DNA from: Spirochaetota bacterium
GTDB taxonomy: Bacteria > Spirochaetota > Spirochaetia > Treponematales > Rectinemataceae
NCBI GenBank assembly: GCA_022711355.1
Contig: JAKLFE010000050.1
Coordinates: forward strand, 1 to 32,312
Reading direction: 5' to 3'
Length of the DNA stretch: 32,312 nucleotides
Both the position numbers and the translations under genes were made by a program. This document shows positions 1-7,209 of the stretch, piece by piece. Under the pieces are notes generated by a model that was not told the origin of the DNA, ran no database searches, and saw only the letters and a list, made by a program, of their open reading frames with translations. Numbering within the stretch: the first letter of the stretch is position 1; the number at the start of each line of letters is the position of its first letter.

Positions 1-572
1 GGGTTGCGGATGTCGTGGAGGATGAGGGAGGAGAACTTGCCCAGGGTCGAGAGCCGCTCGCCGCGGAGCCGCTCGGCCTGGGCCTTCTCGAGCTGGGCGT
101 AGGCCTTCTCGAGCTGGGCGTTCCGCTTGCGGAGGTCCTCGACGAAGGCCTCGTTGGAGCTGCGGACCATGTAGGAGATGGCGGTCATGACCGAGAGGGC
201 TATGGAGGAGCGCTCGCGTATGAGCCGGCGGAAGTCGTCGCGGTAGAGGTACAAAAGCCGCGCCCGCCCGCGCGCGACGACCGTGGCGCTCCGCGGCAGC
301 TCGTCGATGAGGGCCATCTCGCCGAAGAAATGCCCCGGGCCGTGGACGGCGAGGAGGTCGGGCTTCTCGTCGCGGTAGTTCTTCCAGACCTCGACCTGGC
401 CCTCGATGACGATGTAGAAGCGGTCCGCGGTCGAGCCCTCGAGGAAGATGACCTCGCCGGCCTCGCGGCCCTCCTCGGCGCAGGCCGAGGCTACGAGCCG
501 TATCTCGCCGTCGTCGAGGCCCTTGAAGAAGTAGGCTTCGCGCAGGAAGGGGAACCAGTCCGATTCGCTCAT
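1..572 (-). CDS. Histidine kinase with N-terminal cyclic-nucleotide-binding domain (3' part off the left edge)
   Basis: I read this gene by translating the minus strand from the ATG at 572-570. It is open to the window edge, giving about 190 codons. A GAGGA ribosome site lies just before the ATG. Residues about 10-125 look like a Crp/CAP-type cNMP-binding domain, with the phosphate-binding-cassette-like stretch FFGEMALIDELPRSATV. A charged coiled coil follows (KRNAQLEKAYAQLEKAQAE), then the start of a HisKA dimerisation domain with the H-box LILHDIRNP, whose His would be the autophosphorylation site. The ATPase domain would lie to the left of base 1. There is no transmembrane segment, so I infer a soluble sensor kinase. 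The ligand (cAMP, cGMP or none) cannot be read from sequence. The gene lies 76 bp downstream of flaA, behind a terminator-like hairpin, and I see no clear promoter of its own. Confidence 0.8.
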   Translation of the reverse strand, partial: MSESDWFPFLREAYFFKGLDDGEIRLVASACAEEGREAGEVIFLEGSTADRFYIVIEGQVEVWKNYRDEKPDLLAVHGPGHFFGEMALIDELPRSATVVARGRARLLYLYRDDFRRLIRERSSIALSVMTAISYMVRSSNEAFVEDLRKRNAQLEKAYAQLEKAQAERLRGERLSTLGKFSSLILHDIRN

Positions 573-596
573 GATCCTCGCTCGTCGCAGCGCAAT

Positions 597-625
597 GAAA
601 GGGCCGTCCCCGGGGGGACGGCCCT
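597..625 (-). terminator. Intrinsic terminator of the flaA operon
   Basis: A perfect 12-bp inverted repeat (AGGGCCGTCCCC at 600-611, GGGGACGGCCCT at 614-625) is followed on the minus strand by TTTC. It begins 24 bp after the flaA stop codon and ends 28 bp before the histidine kinase start. It probably stops most flaA transcription, and some read-through could feed the kinase gene. Confidence 0.75.
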
Positions 626-648
626 CTGTCGATCGCGGCTGCCCCGGC

Positions 649-1407
649 TCACCAGGAGTCGGGCATGTCGTCCGCGTCGCGGTTGTCCTCGGCGAAGAGG
701 TCGGTGACCGCGCGCAGGTCGTCGAAGTAGACGTAGTAGGTGCCGAAGGCCTCCATGGGATCGCATTCGATCTTGAAGCCCACGACCTTGATGCCCATGC
801 GGGAGTTGTAGTGGAAGTTGCGCTGGATGATGCCGGTCCGGCCGTCGGGGTTCTGCGGCGGCACGGCTACGGAGAGCTTCTTCCAGCCCTGGAAGTTGAG
901 CTTGCCCATGGACAGCTCGTAGCGCTCGCCGAAGAAGTCCTGGAGGAGGACCTTCAGCTCGTGGTTGTAGTTGCGGCCGACGACCCAGACGGTGATCGTC
1001 TTCGCGATGCCCTCGATGGGGACGGGCCGCTTGGCGAGCACGAAGATCTCGTTGTTGCCGCGCATGTAGAAGTCGGTCCGGACGCCGAAGACGAACTTGT
1101 CGCCCGTCTGGGGGTCGATGCCGACGTAGCGCTCGTCGGCGATGGGCTCGTCCTTCTTGGCGGCGGGGCCGCCCTCGAAGTTACGGCCCTGGATGTAGCC
1201 CTGGTCGGCGGAGATGCCCGCCTCCCAGAACCCGGCGGTCTCGAACTTGTCGATGGAGACTTCCTTGAGCTTCTGCTGGGCGGTCTCGACGCCCATCCTG
1301 TTCGGATCGGGCGCGCCGAGCTCGCCGGCGGGCTTGGCGGGTTCCTGGGCGAAGGCCGCGACGGAGATGCAGGCGAGGACTAGGGCTGCGATGATGGCTT
1401 TCTTCAT
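649..1407 (-). CDS. flaA: Flagellar filament outer-layer (sheath) protein FlaA, second gene of the pair
   Basis: FlaA proteins form the outer layer of the spirochete periplasmic flagellar filament, around a FlaB core. This 252-aa product starts with a typical Sec signal peptide (MKKAIIAALVLACISVAAFA, predicted cut after AFA or AFAQ). The mature part has the family's pattern: WVVGRNYNHELKVLLQDFFGE, then MGKLNFQGWKKLSVAVP, then FDDLRAVTD near the C-terminus. The paralog encoded just upstream has matching blocks (WVWSGNYDYYLEAF, MGNLNFVGWKNMRVNIP, FNNIKVLTD). Its length fits the short FlaA2/FlaA3-type proteins better than the longer FlaA1. A GGGAG ribosome site precedes the ATG. The start is 12 bp after the stop of the paralog, so the two are co-transcribed. 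The order and paralog number (FlaA2 versus FlaA3) cannot be fixed by eye. Confidence 0.93.
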   Translation of the reverse strand: MKKAIIAALVLACISVAAFAQEPAKPAGELGAPDPNRMGVETAQQKLKEVSIDKFETAGFWEAGISADQGYIQGRNFEGGPAAKKDEPIADERYVGIDPQTGDKFVFGVRTDFYMRGNNEIFVLAKRPVPIEGIAKTITVWVVGRNYNHELKVLLQDFFGERYELSMGKLNFQGWKKLSVAVPPQNPDGRTGIIQRNFHYNSRMGIKVVGFKIECDPMEAFGTYYVYFDDLRAVTDLFAEDNRDADDMPDSW

Positions 1408-1419
1408 GGCCGGTCTCCC

Positions 1420-2205
1420 TTATTTCCCGTTCCCGGCGGCGCCCCAGGCGTCCTTGACGACCTCGGGGCGGCTCAGGGTGTCGCCGTCGAAGAGGGTCTC
1501 GAAGGTATCCGTGAGCACCTTGATGTTGTTGAAGTAGAACTTGACGGCCTTATCCATATCGGTGGCCTTGGGGTCGTTCACGAGGGCCGTCACGATCTCG
1601 GTGGGCCGGGTCCAGAGCCGGAACTTCACGAGGCTCATGGACTCGCGGCGGGGGAGGTACTTCTTGGACTGGGGGATGTTGTCGGGGATGTTCACCCGCA
1701 TGTTCTTCCAGCCCACGAAGTTGAGGTTCCCCATCGGGACGGTGTGGACTATGCCCTTGAAATCCCGGACGAAGGCCTCGAGGTAGTAGTCGTAGTTGCC
1801 GGACCAGACCCACATGTCGAGCATCTTGACGCGGCCGGGGAGGGGGAGCTCCTGGGGTTCGGCCTTGGTCCCGGGGAAGATGTCGACCCAGTTGTACTCC
1901 TTGCGGTCGTAGAGCATCGCCACGCCGAGGGACCTGATGTTCGGGTTCTCGGGATTGGAGCCGTAGACGGCGACGGGCCAGGCCTTGATCTCGGTCTTGA
2001 CCGGGAAGCCCTTCGAGGAGAACTTGCTCCCGAGGACGTCCCAGGCGCCGAAGAGCTCCTTGCCGGCGAAATCCTTCTCGGCGCTCAGGGCGACCGTCTT
2101 GGACTCGAGGTTGATGGTCAGTTCGTCGGCGAAGAGGTATCCCGTACCGCTTAGGCATAATAGGGCGAGGCTAAGGAGAACTGCCCGGACGATGCGCTGT
2201 TTCAT
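1420..2205 (-). CDS. flaA: Flagellar filament outer-layer (sheath) protein FlaA, first gene of the pair
   Basis: This is a 261-aa FlaA-family protein with an N-terminal signal peptide (about 26 residues, ending near GYLFA). Conserved blocks are WVWSGNYDYYLEAFVRDF, then MGNLNFVGWKNMRVNIP and FYFNNIKVLTD. It shares the overall plan of the downstream FlaA but is clearly divergent, as expected for two sheath subunits exported to the periplasm and assembled on the same filament. A good ribosome site (AAGGAG) lies 8-9 nt before the ATG. It is the promoter-proximal gene of the operon. The upstream promoter matches the sigma70 consensus perfectly, which fits a very abundant structural protein. The flaA-flaA-aldolase grouping resembles what I recall from Treponema pallidum (TP0662-TP0664 region). 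That comparison is from memory. Confidence 0.92.
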   Translation of the reverse strand: MKQRIVRAVLLSLALLCLSGTGYLFADELTINLESKTVALSAEKDFAGKELFGAWDVLGSKFSSKGFPVKTEIKAWPVAVYGSNPENPNIRSLGVAMLYDRKEYNWVDIFPGTKAEPQELPLPGRVKMLDMWVWSGNYDYYLEAFVRDFKGIVHTVPMGNLNFVGWKNMRVNIPDNIPQSKKYLPRRESMSLVKFRLWTRPTEIVTALVNDPKATDMDKAVKFYFNNIKVLTDTFETLFDGDTLSRPEVVKDAWGAAGNGK

Positions 2206-2226
2206 CCTTGAAACTCCTTTATCTGT

Positions 2227-2248
2227 GCCGCCGGCCGAAACCGGCGGC
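2227..2248 (-). promoter_or_regulatory. 5'-terminal hairpin in the flaA mRNA leader
   Basis: A perfect 8-bp stem (GCCGCCGG / CCGGCGGC) closes a 6-nt loop. On the transcript it would begin within 1-2 nt of the predicted +1, leaving the AAGGAG ribosome site single-stranded downstream. A 5'-end hairpin of this kind stabilises mRNA in known cases such as E. coli ompA. That role here is inferred. Confidence 0.7.
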
Positions 2249-2284
2249 TATCTGGATTATATTTTCGGCATAGAGCTTTGTCAA
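2249..2284 (-). promoter_or_regulatory. Sigma70 promoter of the flaA operon (perfect consensus)
   Basis: On the minus strand, TTGACA (2279-2284) and TATAAT (2256-2261) are separated by exactly 17 bp. Both hexamers match the consensus 6/6. The predicted start is near 2249, about 43 nt before the ATG. It sits between the lipoprotein stop (2325) and flaA. No sigma28 or sigma54 motif was seen, so these sheath genes appear to use housekeeping sigma. Confidence 0.9.
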
Positions 2285-2324
2285 ATGATATACCAAGCGC
2301 CGGGAAGCGGCCTCGGAGGGCGGT

Positions 2325-3332
2325 TCAGGACCCGCCGAGGCCGCGCAGGAAGGGGCTGAAAGCCCTCGCCTCGGGGTTCCTCGCCCCCGCGGCGGCCTCG
2401 ATCCGGGAGCCGATATCCTCCTTCCTCGGCCCATTCCCAGCGCCCGGGAGGGCGGACCAGAGGGATGCGGCGATGCCCCGGTCGTCTGGACGGAGCCGGA
2501 AGGCCAAGCCGGGCCTATCCTCGGGACCCGGATCGTCGGCTCCCAGGGCGAGGCCCGGCCGGGCTGCGGCGCGTATCGCGGCGCTCCTGCCCTCGCCGAG
2601 GGCCACGAAGAGGAAGCGGATATCCGCCTCGAGGAGCTCGCGGACCGCCGCCTCGGCCTCGGAATCGGCCTCCTCGGAGGGGGGGAGTTCCCGGACGAGG
2701 GGCCGCAAGCCGCCCGAGGCCCCCTCGAAGGCCGAGGCGAAGGCCTCGAGGGCGGCGCGGGGCCTCGAGGGCGCCTCGCGGAAGAGGATAGCTCCGGAAG
2801 GCGCTCCGCCCCGGGACCCCAGGGAGGCTATATAGGCGCCGGCGGCCGCCCCGGCCGCGGCGTAGGCGGGCCGGGGATCGCTCGCCGCCCTCGCGAAGGA
2901 AGGGCCCCTGCCCGACGGCGAAGCCTGCCCGAGCTCCGGGCCTGCCGCCCCCCCCCGCCATTCGGGGGCGAGGAGGAGGAGCTCCCCGATGGAGCTCTCC
3001 TCGGTCCCGGGCAGCCTCCAGGGCCCGGGAAGGGCCGCGGCGAGGAGGGGGCTGGCGACCAGGGCGACCGGCTTCCCGCCATCCGCCCGCAGCGAGTCGA
3101 GGGCCTCGAGGGCCGCGCCGGGGCTTTCGGAGAGCTTGAGCCTCAGCGTCTCGACGCGATAGCCGGAAAAGGGGCCCGGCCCCGCCTCGAGCTCCCTCGC
3201 GAGATCGGGCCGCGCGGCGGCGAAGGCCTCGTCGAGGTAGACGAGGATCGTGCCCCGGGAGCCGCAGGAGGAGAGGAGGAGGGCGAGGGCCGGGAGGAGG
3301 GCTAGGCGCGCGTTCCTGGGTGGAGGGGGCAC
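2325..3332 (-). CDS. Uncharacterised lipoprotein, possibly of substrate-binding type
   Basis: This is a 335-aa product with a lipoprotein signal peptide: hydrophobic residues 8-20 and lipobox LSSC with Cys23 as the lipidation site. The rest is rich in Ala, Arg and Gly and alternates beta-like stretches (GTILVYLDEAF, KPVALVASPLLAAAL, IRFLFVALGEG) with helices. This is reminiscent of a type I periplasmic-binding-protein fold, but no diagnostic motif is visible and I do not assign a ligand. The start is GTG at 3332-3330, because the nearby ATG at 3340-3338 is out of frame. Shine-Dalgarno is poor. The gene lies upstream of and in the same direction as flaA, whose own promoter begins 41 bp after its stop codon. 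It diverges from the aldolase gene. Confidence 0.7.
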   Translation of the reverse strand: MPPPPRNARLALLPALALLLSSCGSRGTILVYLDEAFAAARPDLARELEAGPGPFSGYRVETLRLKLSESPGAALEALDSLRADGGKPVALVASPLLAAALPGPWRLPGTEESSIGELLLLAPEWRGGAAGPELGQASPSGRGPSFARAASDPRPAYAAAGAAAGAYIASLGSRGGAPSGAILFREAPSRPRAALEAFASAFEGASGGLRPLVRELPPSEEADSEAEAAVRELLEADIRFLFVALGEGRSAAIRAAARPGLALGADDPGPEDRPGLAFRLRPDDRGIAASLWSALPGAGNGPRKEDIGSRIEAAAGARNPEARAFSPFLRGLGGS

Positions 3333-3384
3333 GGGCCCATGGTACCGGAGCCGGGCGGCTAGGGCAACGGGCCGGGCCCCGCCC

Positions 3385-3414
3385 TTGACTCTCGCGCCGC
3401 GGCCTCCATAAGAT
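3385..3414 (+). promoter_or_regulatory. Promoter of the aldolase gene
   Basis: TTGACT (3385-3390) and TAAGAT (3409-3414) are 18 bp apart. The predicted start is near 3421, giving a leader of about 30 nt that carries the AAGGAG ribosome site at 3440-3445. Confidence 0.75.
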
Positions 3415-3451
3415 TGCTATGCGTAGAACGCTTCGATACAAGGAGTCGCGC

Positions 3452-4450
3452 ATGACCAGTTATAAGGAGCTCGGGCTCGTCAACACCGTCGAGCTGTTCA
3501 AGAAGGCGGTCAAGGGCGGGTACGCCATACCCGCGTACAATTTCAACAACATGGAGCAGCTCCAGGCCATCGTCCAGGCCTGCGTCGAGACCAAGAGCCC
3601 GGTCATCCTCCAGGTCTCCGCCGGGGCGCGCAAGTACGCCAACCAGACCATGCTCCAGTACCTGGCCAAGGGGGCCGTCGAGTACGCCAAGGAGCTCGGC
3701 TGCAACATCCCCATCGTCCTCCACCTCGACCACGGCGACAGCTTCGAGCTCTGCAAGAGCTGCATCGAGTCGGGCTTCTCCTCGGTCATGATCGACGGCT
3801 CCCACCTCCCCTACGAGGAGAACGTGGCCCTGACCAAGAAGGTGGTCGACTTCGCCCACGCCCAGAAAGACTACGTCTCCGTCGAGGGCGAGCTCGGCGT
3901 CCTGGCCGGCGTCGAGGACGAGGTCTCGGCCGAGCACTCGAACTACACCCAGCCCGAGGAGGTCCAGGACTTCGTCAAGAAGACCGGCGTCGACTCCCTG
4001 GCCATCTCCATCGGCACGAGCCACGGCCGCGCCAAGTTCAAGCCCTCCCAGTGCACCAAGACGGCGGACGGCATCCTCATCCCGCCGCCCCTGCGCTTCG
4101 ACATCCTCGAGGAGATCGAGAAGAAGCTCCCCGGCTTCCCCATCGTCCTCCACGGCTCCTCCTCCGTGCCCATCGAGTACGTGAAGATCATCGAGAAGTA
4201 CGGCGGCAAGCTCTCCGACTCCGTCGGCATCCCCGAGGAGCAGCTGCGCAAGGCCGCGAAGAGCGCCGTCTGCAAGATCAACATCGACTCCGACGGCCGC
4301 CTGGCCATGACCGCCATGATCCGCAAGGTCTTCTCCGAGAAGCCGGACGAGTTCGATCCCCGCAAGTACCTCGGCCCGGCCCGCGACGAGCTGAAGAAGC
4401 TCTACGCCCACAAGAACCAGGAAGTCCTGGGTTCCGCCGGCAAGGCTTGA
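3452..4450 (+). CDS. fba: Class II fructose-bisphosphate aldolase
   Basis: The enzyme cleaves fructose 1,6-bisphosphate to glyceraldehyde 3-phosphate and dihydroxyacetone phosphate in glycolysis, using a Zn2+ ion. The product is 332 aa from the ATG at 3452. I prefer this to the in-frame upstream ATG at 3419, because AAGGAG at 3440-3445 is correctly spaced and the upstream ATG would lie at or before the predicted +1. Class II marks are GYAIPAYNFNN near the N-terminus, VLHLDHGDSFE (first Zn-binding His and catalytic Asp), SVMIDGSHLPYEEN, SVEGELG, SIGTSHG and VLHGSSSVP. The sequence carries the whole catalytic core without gaps. The gene is monocistronic, with its own promoter and a strong terminator 40 bp after the stop. 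In treponemes I recall it next to flaA genes, as here. Confidence 0.97.
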   Translation: MTSYKELGLVNTVELFKKAVKGGYAIPAYNFNNMEQLQAIVQACVETKSPVILQVSAGARKYANQTMLQYLAKGAVEYAKELGCNIPIVLHLDHGDSFELCKSCIESGFSSVMIDGSHLPYEENVALTKKVVDFAHAQKDYVSVEGELGVLAGVEDEVSAEHSNYTQPEEVQDFVKKTGVDSLAISIGTSHGRAKFKPSQCTKTADGILIPPPLRFDILEEIEKKLPGFPIVLHGSSSVPIEYVKIIEKYGGKLSDSVGIPEEQLRKAAKSAVCKINIDSDGRLAMTAMIRKVFSEKPDEFDPRKYLGPARDELKKLYAHKNQEVLGSAGKA

Positions 4451-4489
4451 GGCCGCGCCGGGCGGGGCGCCCCGCTCGGGCATAGATGG

Positions 4490-4526
4490 AAAGAGGCCGT
4501 CCGGGCTTGCCGGGCGGCCTCTTTTC
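4490..4526 (+). terminator. Intrinsic terminator after fba
   Basis: A 15-bp stem (AAAGAGGCCGTCCGG at 4490-4504, CCGGGCGGCCTCTTT at 4510-4524, one T-G wobble) closes a 5-nt loop. The right arm ends in TTTT followed by C. The A-rich left arm makes it bidirectional in principle, and it may also stop the convergent gene ending at 4539. Confidence 0.9.
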
Positions 4527-4538
4527 TCGTTCCTCGGC

Positions 4539-5189
4539 CTATTCGCTCGGCGGCGGGGGCCTTCGGAGGAGCTCGGGGCCCGCGGAGCGCCAGCCAAGGA
4601 AGATCGTCGCCCCGGCGGCGAGCCAGGCGAGGGGCCAGAAGCGCCTGAGGAAGAGGAAGGGAATGCAGGAAAGGGCGAGGCTGGCGGCGAGGGACGCCGC
4701 GGCGAGGAGGGCGAGGGAGCTGCCGGAGCTCCCCCAGAAGGCGAAGGCGAGGCGGGGCATGGCGAGGACCATGGCCGCGAGGAGGAGGGGGAGGACGAGG
4801 GCCTTGTAGGGATCGGGGCTGCCCCAGACCCGGAACAGCTCCACCAGCCCGACCGGCGCGAGGGCGCCCGCGTAGAAGGCCGTTAGGCGGCGATGGGCGG
4901 CTCCGGCGGGGAGGCGCTCCCCGTAGCGGTAGAAGACCGCGTAGAGGAGGCCGGGGAGGAAGGCGTAGGGGAGGATGCGGTCGGCCCACTCGTGGAAGGC
5001 GGACCAGATCCTGCCCGGGGCCTCGGGGACCAGGGATCCCAGGATCCTCGCCGCGAGGAGGAGGGGTAGGGAGGCGAGGAGGCCGCGGAACAGGGCCCGC
5101 TTCGTCGTCGCCACCTCGTCCCGCGGATACAGGCCCTGCTCGAGGAGGGCGAAGCCGAGGGGGAGGGCCAGGACGAGGAAGAAGTACAT
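4539..5189 (-). CDS. Uncharacterised integral membrane protein
   Basis: The product is 216 aa with about six hydrophobic segments. Examples are FFLVLALPLGFALL at the N-terminus, LLASLPLLLAARILG, ILPYAFLPGLLYAVFY, VLPLLLAAMVLAM, LALLAAASLAASLALSCIPFLF and PLAWLAAGATIFLGW. Basic loops (RRLTAFY, FLRRFW) help orient it in the inner membrane. No transporter or enzyme motif is recognisable, and I give no function. It converges on fba. Its start codon has no good Shine-Dalgarno but lies only 6 nt after a -10-like box (see the promoter entry). Confidence 0.75.
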   Translation of the reverse strand: MYFFLVLALPLGFALLEQGLYPRDEVATTKRALFRGLLASLPLLLAARILGSLVPEAPGRIWSAFHEWADRILPYAFLPGLLYAVFYRYGERLPAGAAHRRLTAFYAGALAPVGLVELFRVWGSPDPYKALVLPLLLAAMVLAMPRLAFAFWGSSGSSLALLAAASLAASLALSCIPFLFLRRFWPLAWLAAGATIFLGWRSAGPELLRRPPPPSE

Positions 5190-5195
5190 GCCGCG

Positions 5196-5225
5196 AGGCT
5201 AGCACGGCCCTCCGCCGCCGTTCAA
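5196..5225 (-). promoter_or_regulatory. Putative leaderless promoter of the membrane-protein gene
   Basis: TTGAAC (5220-5225), 18-bp spacer, then TAGCCT (5196-5201) preceded by TGC (extended -10). The ATG follows the -10 box after only 6 nt, so transcription would start at or next to the initiation codon. Confidence 0.5.
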
Positions 5226-5245
5226 GGCCGGCGGGGCTGATGGGG

Positions 5246-5680
5246 CTAGATGCCGAGGAGGTCCAGGTGGTCCTGGGCCCAGGAAGAGCGCTTGCGCGCC
5301 TGCTCGGCCAGGCCGGCCAGGCGCTCGGCGAGCTCCGCGGAGGAGGGGAGGAGGGCCCCCGAAAGGGCGGTCAAGAGCTCGTAATCGTCGGACTCCTGGT
5401 CCCGCATCCTCGACAGGAGGCTGGAGGCGTCCCCCGCCGCGGGAGCCTCGGGGCCCGCGGGGGCGGACTCGAGCTCGATGGGCCCGGCTCCCGGATCCTG
5501 CAGGCGGGCCAGGGCCGCGAGCTCCTTGCCCAGCTCGCGGCGCTGGTCGGCCATGGAGAGGGCCAGGCTCGTCACCGGCCGCGAGAGGAGGCTCTTGGCG
5601 CCCTCTTTGTAGAGCGCTATCAGGGCCGTGTTCCTGGCGAGGAGGGCATCGATAGCCGCCTTGTAGGATATTTGGACCAT
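5246..5680 (-). CDS. Uncharacterised small helical protein
   Basis: The product is 144 aa, with no signal peptide and no membrane segment. It is predicted largely alpha-helical, with two helical halves (residues about 1-60 and 90-144) joined by a Pro/Ala/Gly-rich linker (about 65-85). It ends in WAQDHLDLLGI. The composition, with repeated Leu/Ala heptad-like spacing, suggests a helical bundle or coiled-coil partner. I recognise no family. It is divergent from infC and upstream of the membrane-protein gene, but each has its own promoter-like sequence. The ATG has no Shine-Dalgarno and sits 6 nt after a -10-like box. Confidence 0.7.
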   Translation of the reverse strand: MVQISYKAAIDALLARNTALIALYKEGAKSLLSRPVTSLALSMADQRRELGKELAALARLQDPGAGPIELESAPAGPEAPAAGDASSLLSRMRDQESDDYELLTALSGALLPSSAELAERLAGLAEQARKRSSWAQDHLDLLGI

Positions 5681-5686
5681 GCTACA

Positions 5687-5714
5687 AGTGTAGCTCGGCG
5701 AGGGCCCCTGTAAA
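5687..5714 (-). promoter_or_regulatory. Putative leaderless promoter of the helical-protein gene
   Basis: TTTACA (5709-5714) and TACACT (5687-5692) are 16 bp apart, with 6 nt between the -10 box and the ATG at 5680. It is divergent from the infC promoter. Confidence 0.55.
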
Positions 5715-5754
5715 GGGTCCCTTTCCGCGATCCCATGGCGAGCTTCCCTAGGAC

Positions 5755-5784
5755 TTTACTCGCCTTCCCCGGCCGTGGTAGAGT
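5755..5784 (+). promoter_or_regulatory. Possible promoter of the infC operon
   Basis: TTTACT (5755-5760) and TAGAGT (5779-5784) are 18 bp apart, each 4/6 to consensus. The predicted start near 5791 gives a leader of about 60 nt before the TTG start. No long leader terminator like that of some Firmicute infC operons is visible. Confidence 0.4.
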
Positions 5785-5852
5785 AGGCGCCGCAGCTCCG
5801 CGCGAGCGGGCTGGGCTTCGCCTTCCGGGGGAGCCATGCTGAAGGAGGTCAG

Positions 5853-6437
5853 TTGGCAGACAAAGACCTGCGGATCAACGAACAGATCCGCGTCCGCGAG
5901 GTACGGCTCATCGACGATAAGGGCGAGCAGAAAGGCATCGTGCCGACGCTCGAGGCCATCAAGCAGGCCCGGGAGCTCGGACTCGACCTTGTCGAGGTGG
6001 CGCCCCAGTCCATACCGCCGGTATGCAAATTCCTCAATTACGGAAAGTTCAAGTTCGAGCAGGAAAAGAAGATCAAGGAATCGAGGAAGAAGATCCGCGT
6101 GGGCGAGCTGAAGGAGATCCGGATGCAGCCCAAGATCGCCGGCCACGACCTCGAGTTCAAGTCCGAGCACGTCCGCGCCTTCCTCGAGGAGGGATTCAAG
6201 GTCAAGGTGACCATCCGCTTCAAGGGACGCGAGCTCGCTCATACGGAGATCGGCGAGCAGGTCCTCAAGCGGGTCCTCGCGCGCCTCGAGGGCTTCTACA
6301 TCATGGAGCGGACTCCCCTCATGGAGGGAAGGATGATGTCCATGGTGCTCCAGCCCAAGGCCTCCATCATCAAGAAGAACGCCCCCGCGGCCGAGGCGAG
6401 CCCAGAAGAGGCGAGCGCGCCAGCGGAGAAGGAATAG
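5853..6437 (+). CDS. infC: Translation initiation factor IF-3 (TTG start)
   Basis: IF-3 binds the 30S subunit, keeps it apart from 50S and checks the start codon and initiator tRNA. The 194-aa product has the N-domain ([18 protein letters not shown]), the basic linker ([18 protein letters not shown]) and the C-domain ([17 protein letters not shown], then [14 protein letters not shown]). It ends in a short Ala/Glu-rich tail. The start is TTG at 5853, because AAGGAGG (5842-5848) is ideally placed 4 nt upstream and no in-frame ATG exists near it. The ATG at 5836 is out of frame. Non-AUG starts are known for infC and allow autoregulation, because IF-3 discriminates against them. It is the first gene of infC-rpmI-rplT. 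Confidence 0.96.
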   Translation: MADKDLRINEQIRVREVRLIDDKGEQKGIVPTLEAIKQARELGLDLVEVAPQSIPPVCKFLNYGKFKFEQEKKIKESRKKIRVGELKEIRMQPKIAGHDLEFKSEHVRAFLEEGFKVKVTIRFKGRELAHTEIGEQVLKRVLARLEGFYIMERTPLMEGRMMSMVLQPKASIIKKNAPAAEASPEEASAPAEKE

Positions 6438-6463
6438 CTCGCACAACGTAAGGACGGTTCGAC

Positions 6464-6664
6464 ATGCCCAAGATGAAGACGAAGAAGGCGGCCGCCAAGC
6501 GCTACACGCTTACCGCCTCCGGCAAGGTCAAGTACAAGAAGATGAACCTTCGCCATATCCTGACCAAGAAGACGACGAAGCGGAAGCGCGGCCTCCGCAA
6601 GGCCGGCTTCGTCGATCCCGTGGCCACCGGCCAGATCAAGAAGAAGCTCCTTCCCTACGGTTGA
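6464..6664 (+). CDS. rpmI: 50S ribosomal protein L35
   Basis: This 66-aa highly basic protein shows the L35 signature: [20 protein letters not shown] at the N-terminus and [19 protein letters not shown] in the centre. It is the usual family length. It binds 23S rRNA in the large subunit. It starts 26 bp after infC, with AAGGA upstream of the ATG. In most bacteria rpmI is followed closely by rplT. Here 181 bp separate them (see the repeat entries). Confidence 0.97.
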   Translation: MPKMKTKKAAAKRYTLTASGKVKYKKMNLRHILTKKTTKRKRGLRKAGFVDPVATGQIKKKLLPYG

Positions 6665-6669
6665 GCGAG

Positions 6670-6785
6670 GCGGCCCCCGGGCCGTCGAGGTTTCATAGGA
6701 GCCTTCCGCGCGGCGGGGGGCTAGCGGGTCGCCCCGGGTACATCCTGTCCGGCCGACCCCGTGGCGGCGAGCGGCCCCCGGGCCG
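6670..6785. repeat. Duplicated 15-bp GC-rich hairpin motif between rpmI and rplT
   Basis: GCGGCCCCCGGGCCG occurs at 6670-6684 and again at 6771-6785, both directly oriented. Each copy can fold on itself (CGGCCC / GGGCCG) or pair with the other. The first copy begins 5 bp after the rpmI stop. The stretch 6665-6845 otherwise has no convincing ORF. A regulatory leader for rplT (L20 autoregulation or processing) is possible but unproven. Confidence 0.6.
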
Positions 6786-6845
6786 CGACAGCCAGCCCGC
6801 GCTCTCCTTTCGGAGGGCGCGCACGAAGCAACGAGGAGTGAAGCT

Positions 6846-7205
6846 ATGCCGAGAGCAGTAGCAGGAACCAAGCGCAAGGACCACCGCAAGAAGATCCTCG
6901 GGAACGCCAAGGGCTTCTGGGGCCGGCGCCACTCGAACTACAAGGTCGCCAAGGACGCGGTCGCCAAGGCCCTGTCCTATTCCTACCGTGACCGCAAGGA
7001 CCGGAAGGGCGACTTCCGCCGCCTCTGGATCGTCCGCATCAACGCGGCCTGCAGGGCCGAGGGCATGACCTACAGCCGCTTCATCGAGGGGCTCGCCAAG
7101 GCCCAGGTGACCGTCGACCGCAAGATGCTCGCGGATATCGCGGTCCGCGACCCCGCAGCCTTCAAGGCCGTGGTCGAGAAGGCCCAGGCCGCGCTCAAGG
7201 CCTAG
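6846..7205 (+). CDS. rplT: 50S ribosomal protein L20
   Basis: The product is 119 aa, the normal L20 length. It begins [37 protein letters not shown] (quoted in parts: the basic extension [19 protein letters not shown] and the Y-K-V-A-K-D-A core) and continues with [22 protein letters not shown]20 is needed for early 50S assembly and, in known systems, represses its own operon. GAGGAG at 6833-6838 lies 7 nt before the ATG. The gene ends 4 bp before the coiled-coil gene. Confidence 0.97.
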   Translation: MPRAVAGTKRKDHRKKILGNAKGFWGRRHSNYKVAKDAVAKALSYSYRDRKDRKGDFRRLWIVRINAACRAEGMTYSRFIEGLAKAQVTVDRKMLADIAVRDPAAFKAVVEKAQAALKA

Positions 7206-7209
7206 GGCC

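Noticed and set aside
3419..3451. Upstream in-frame ATG for the aldolase
   Set aside because: It lies at or before the predicted transcription start and lacks a ribosome site, whereas ATG 3452 has AAGGAG.
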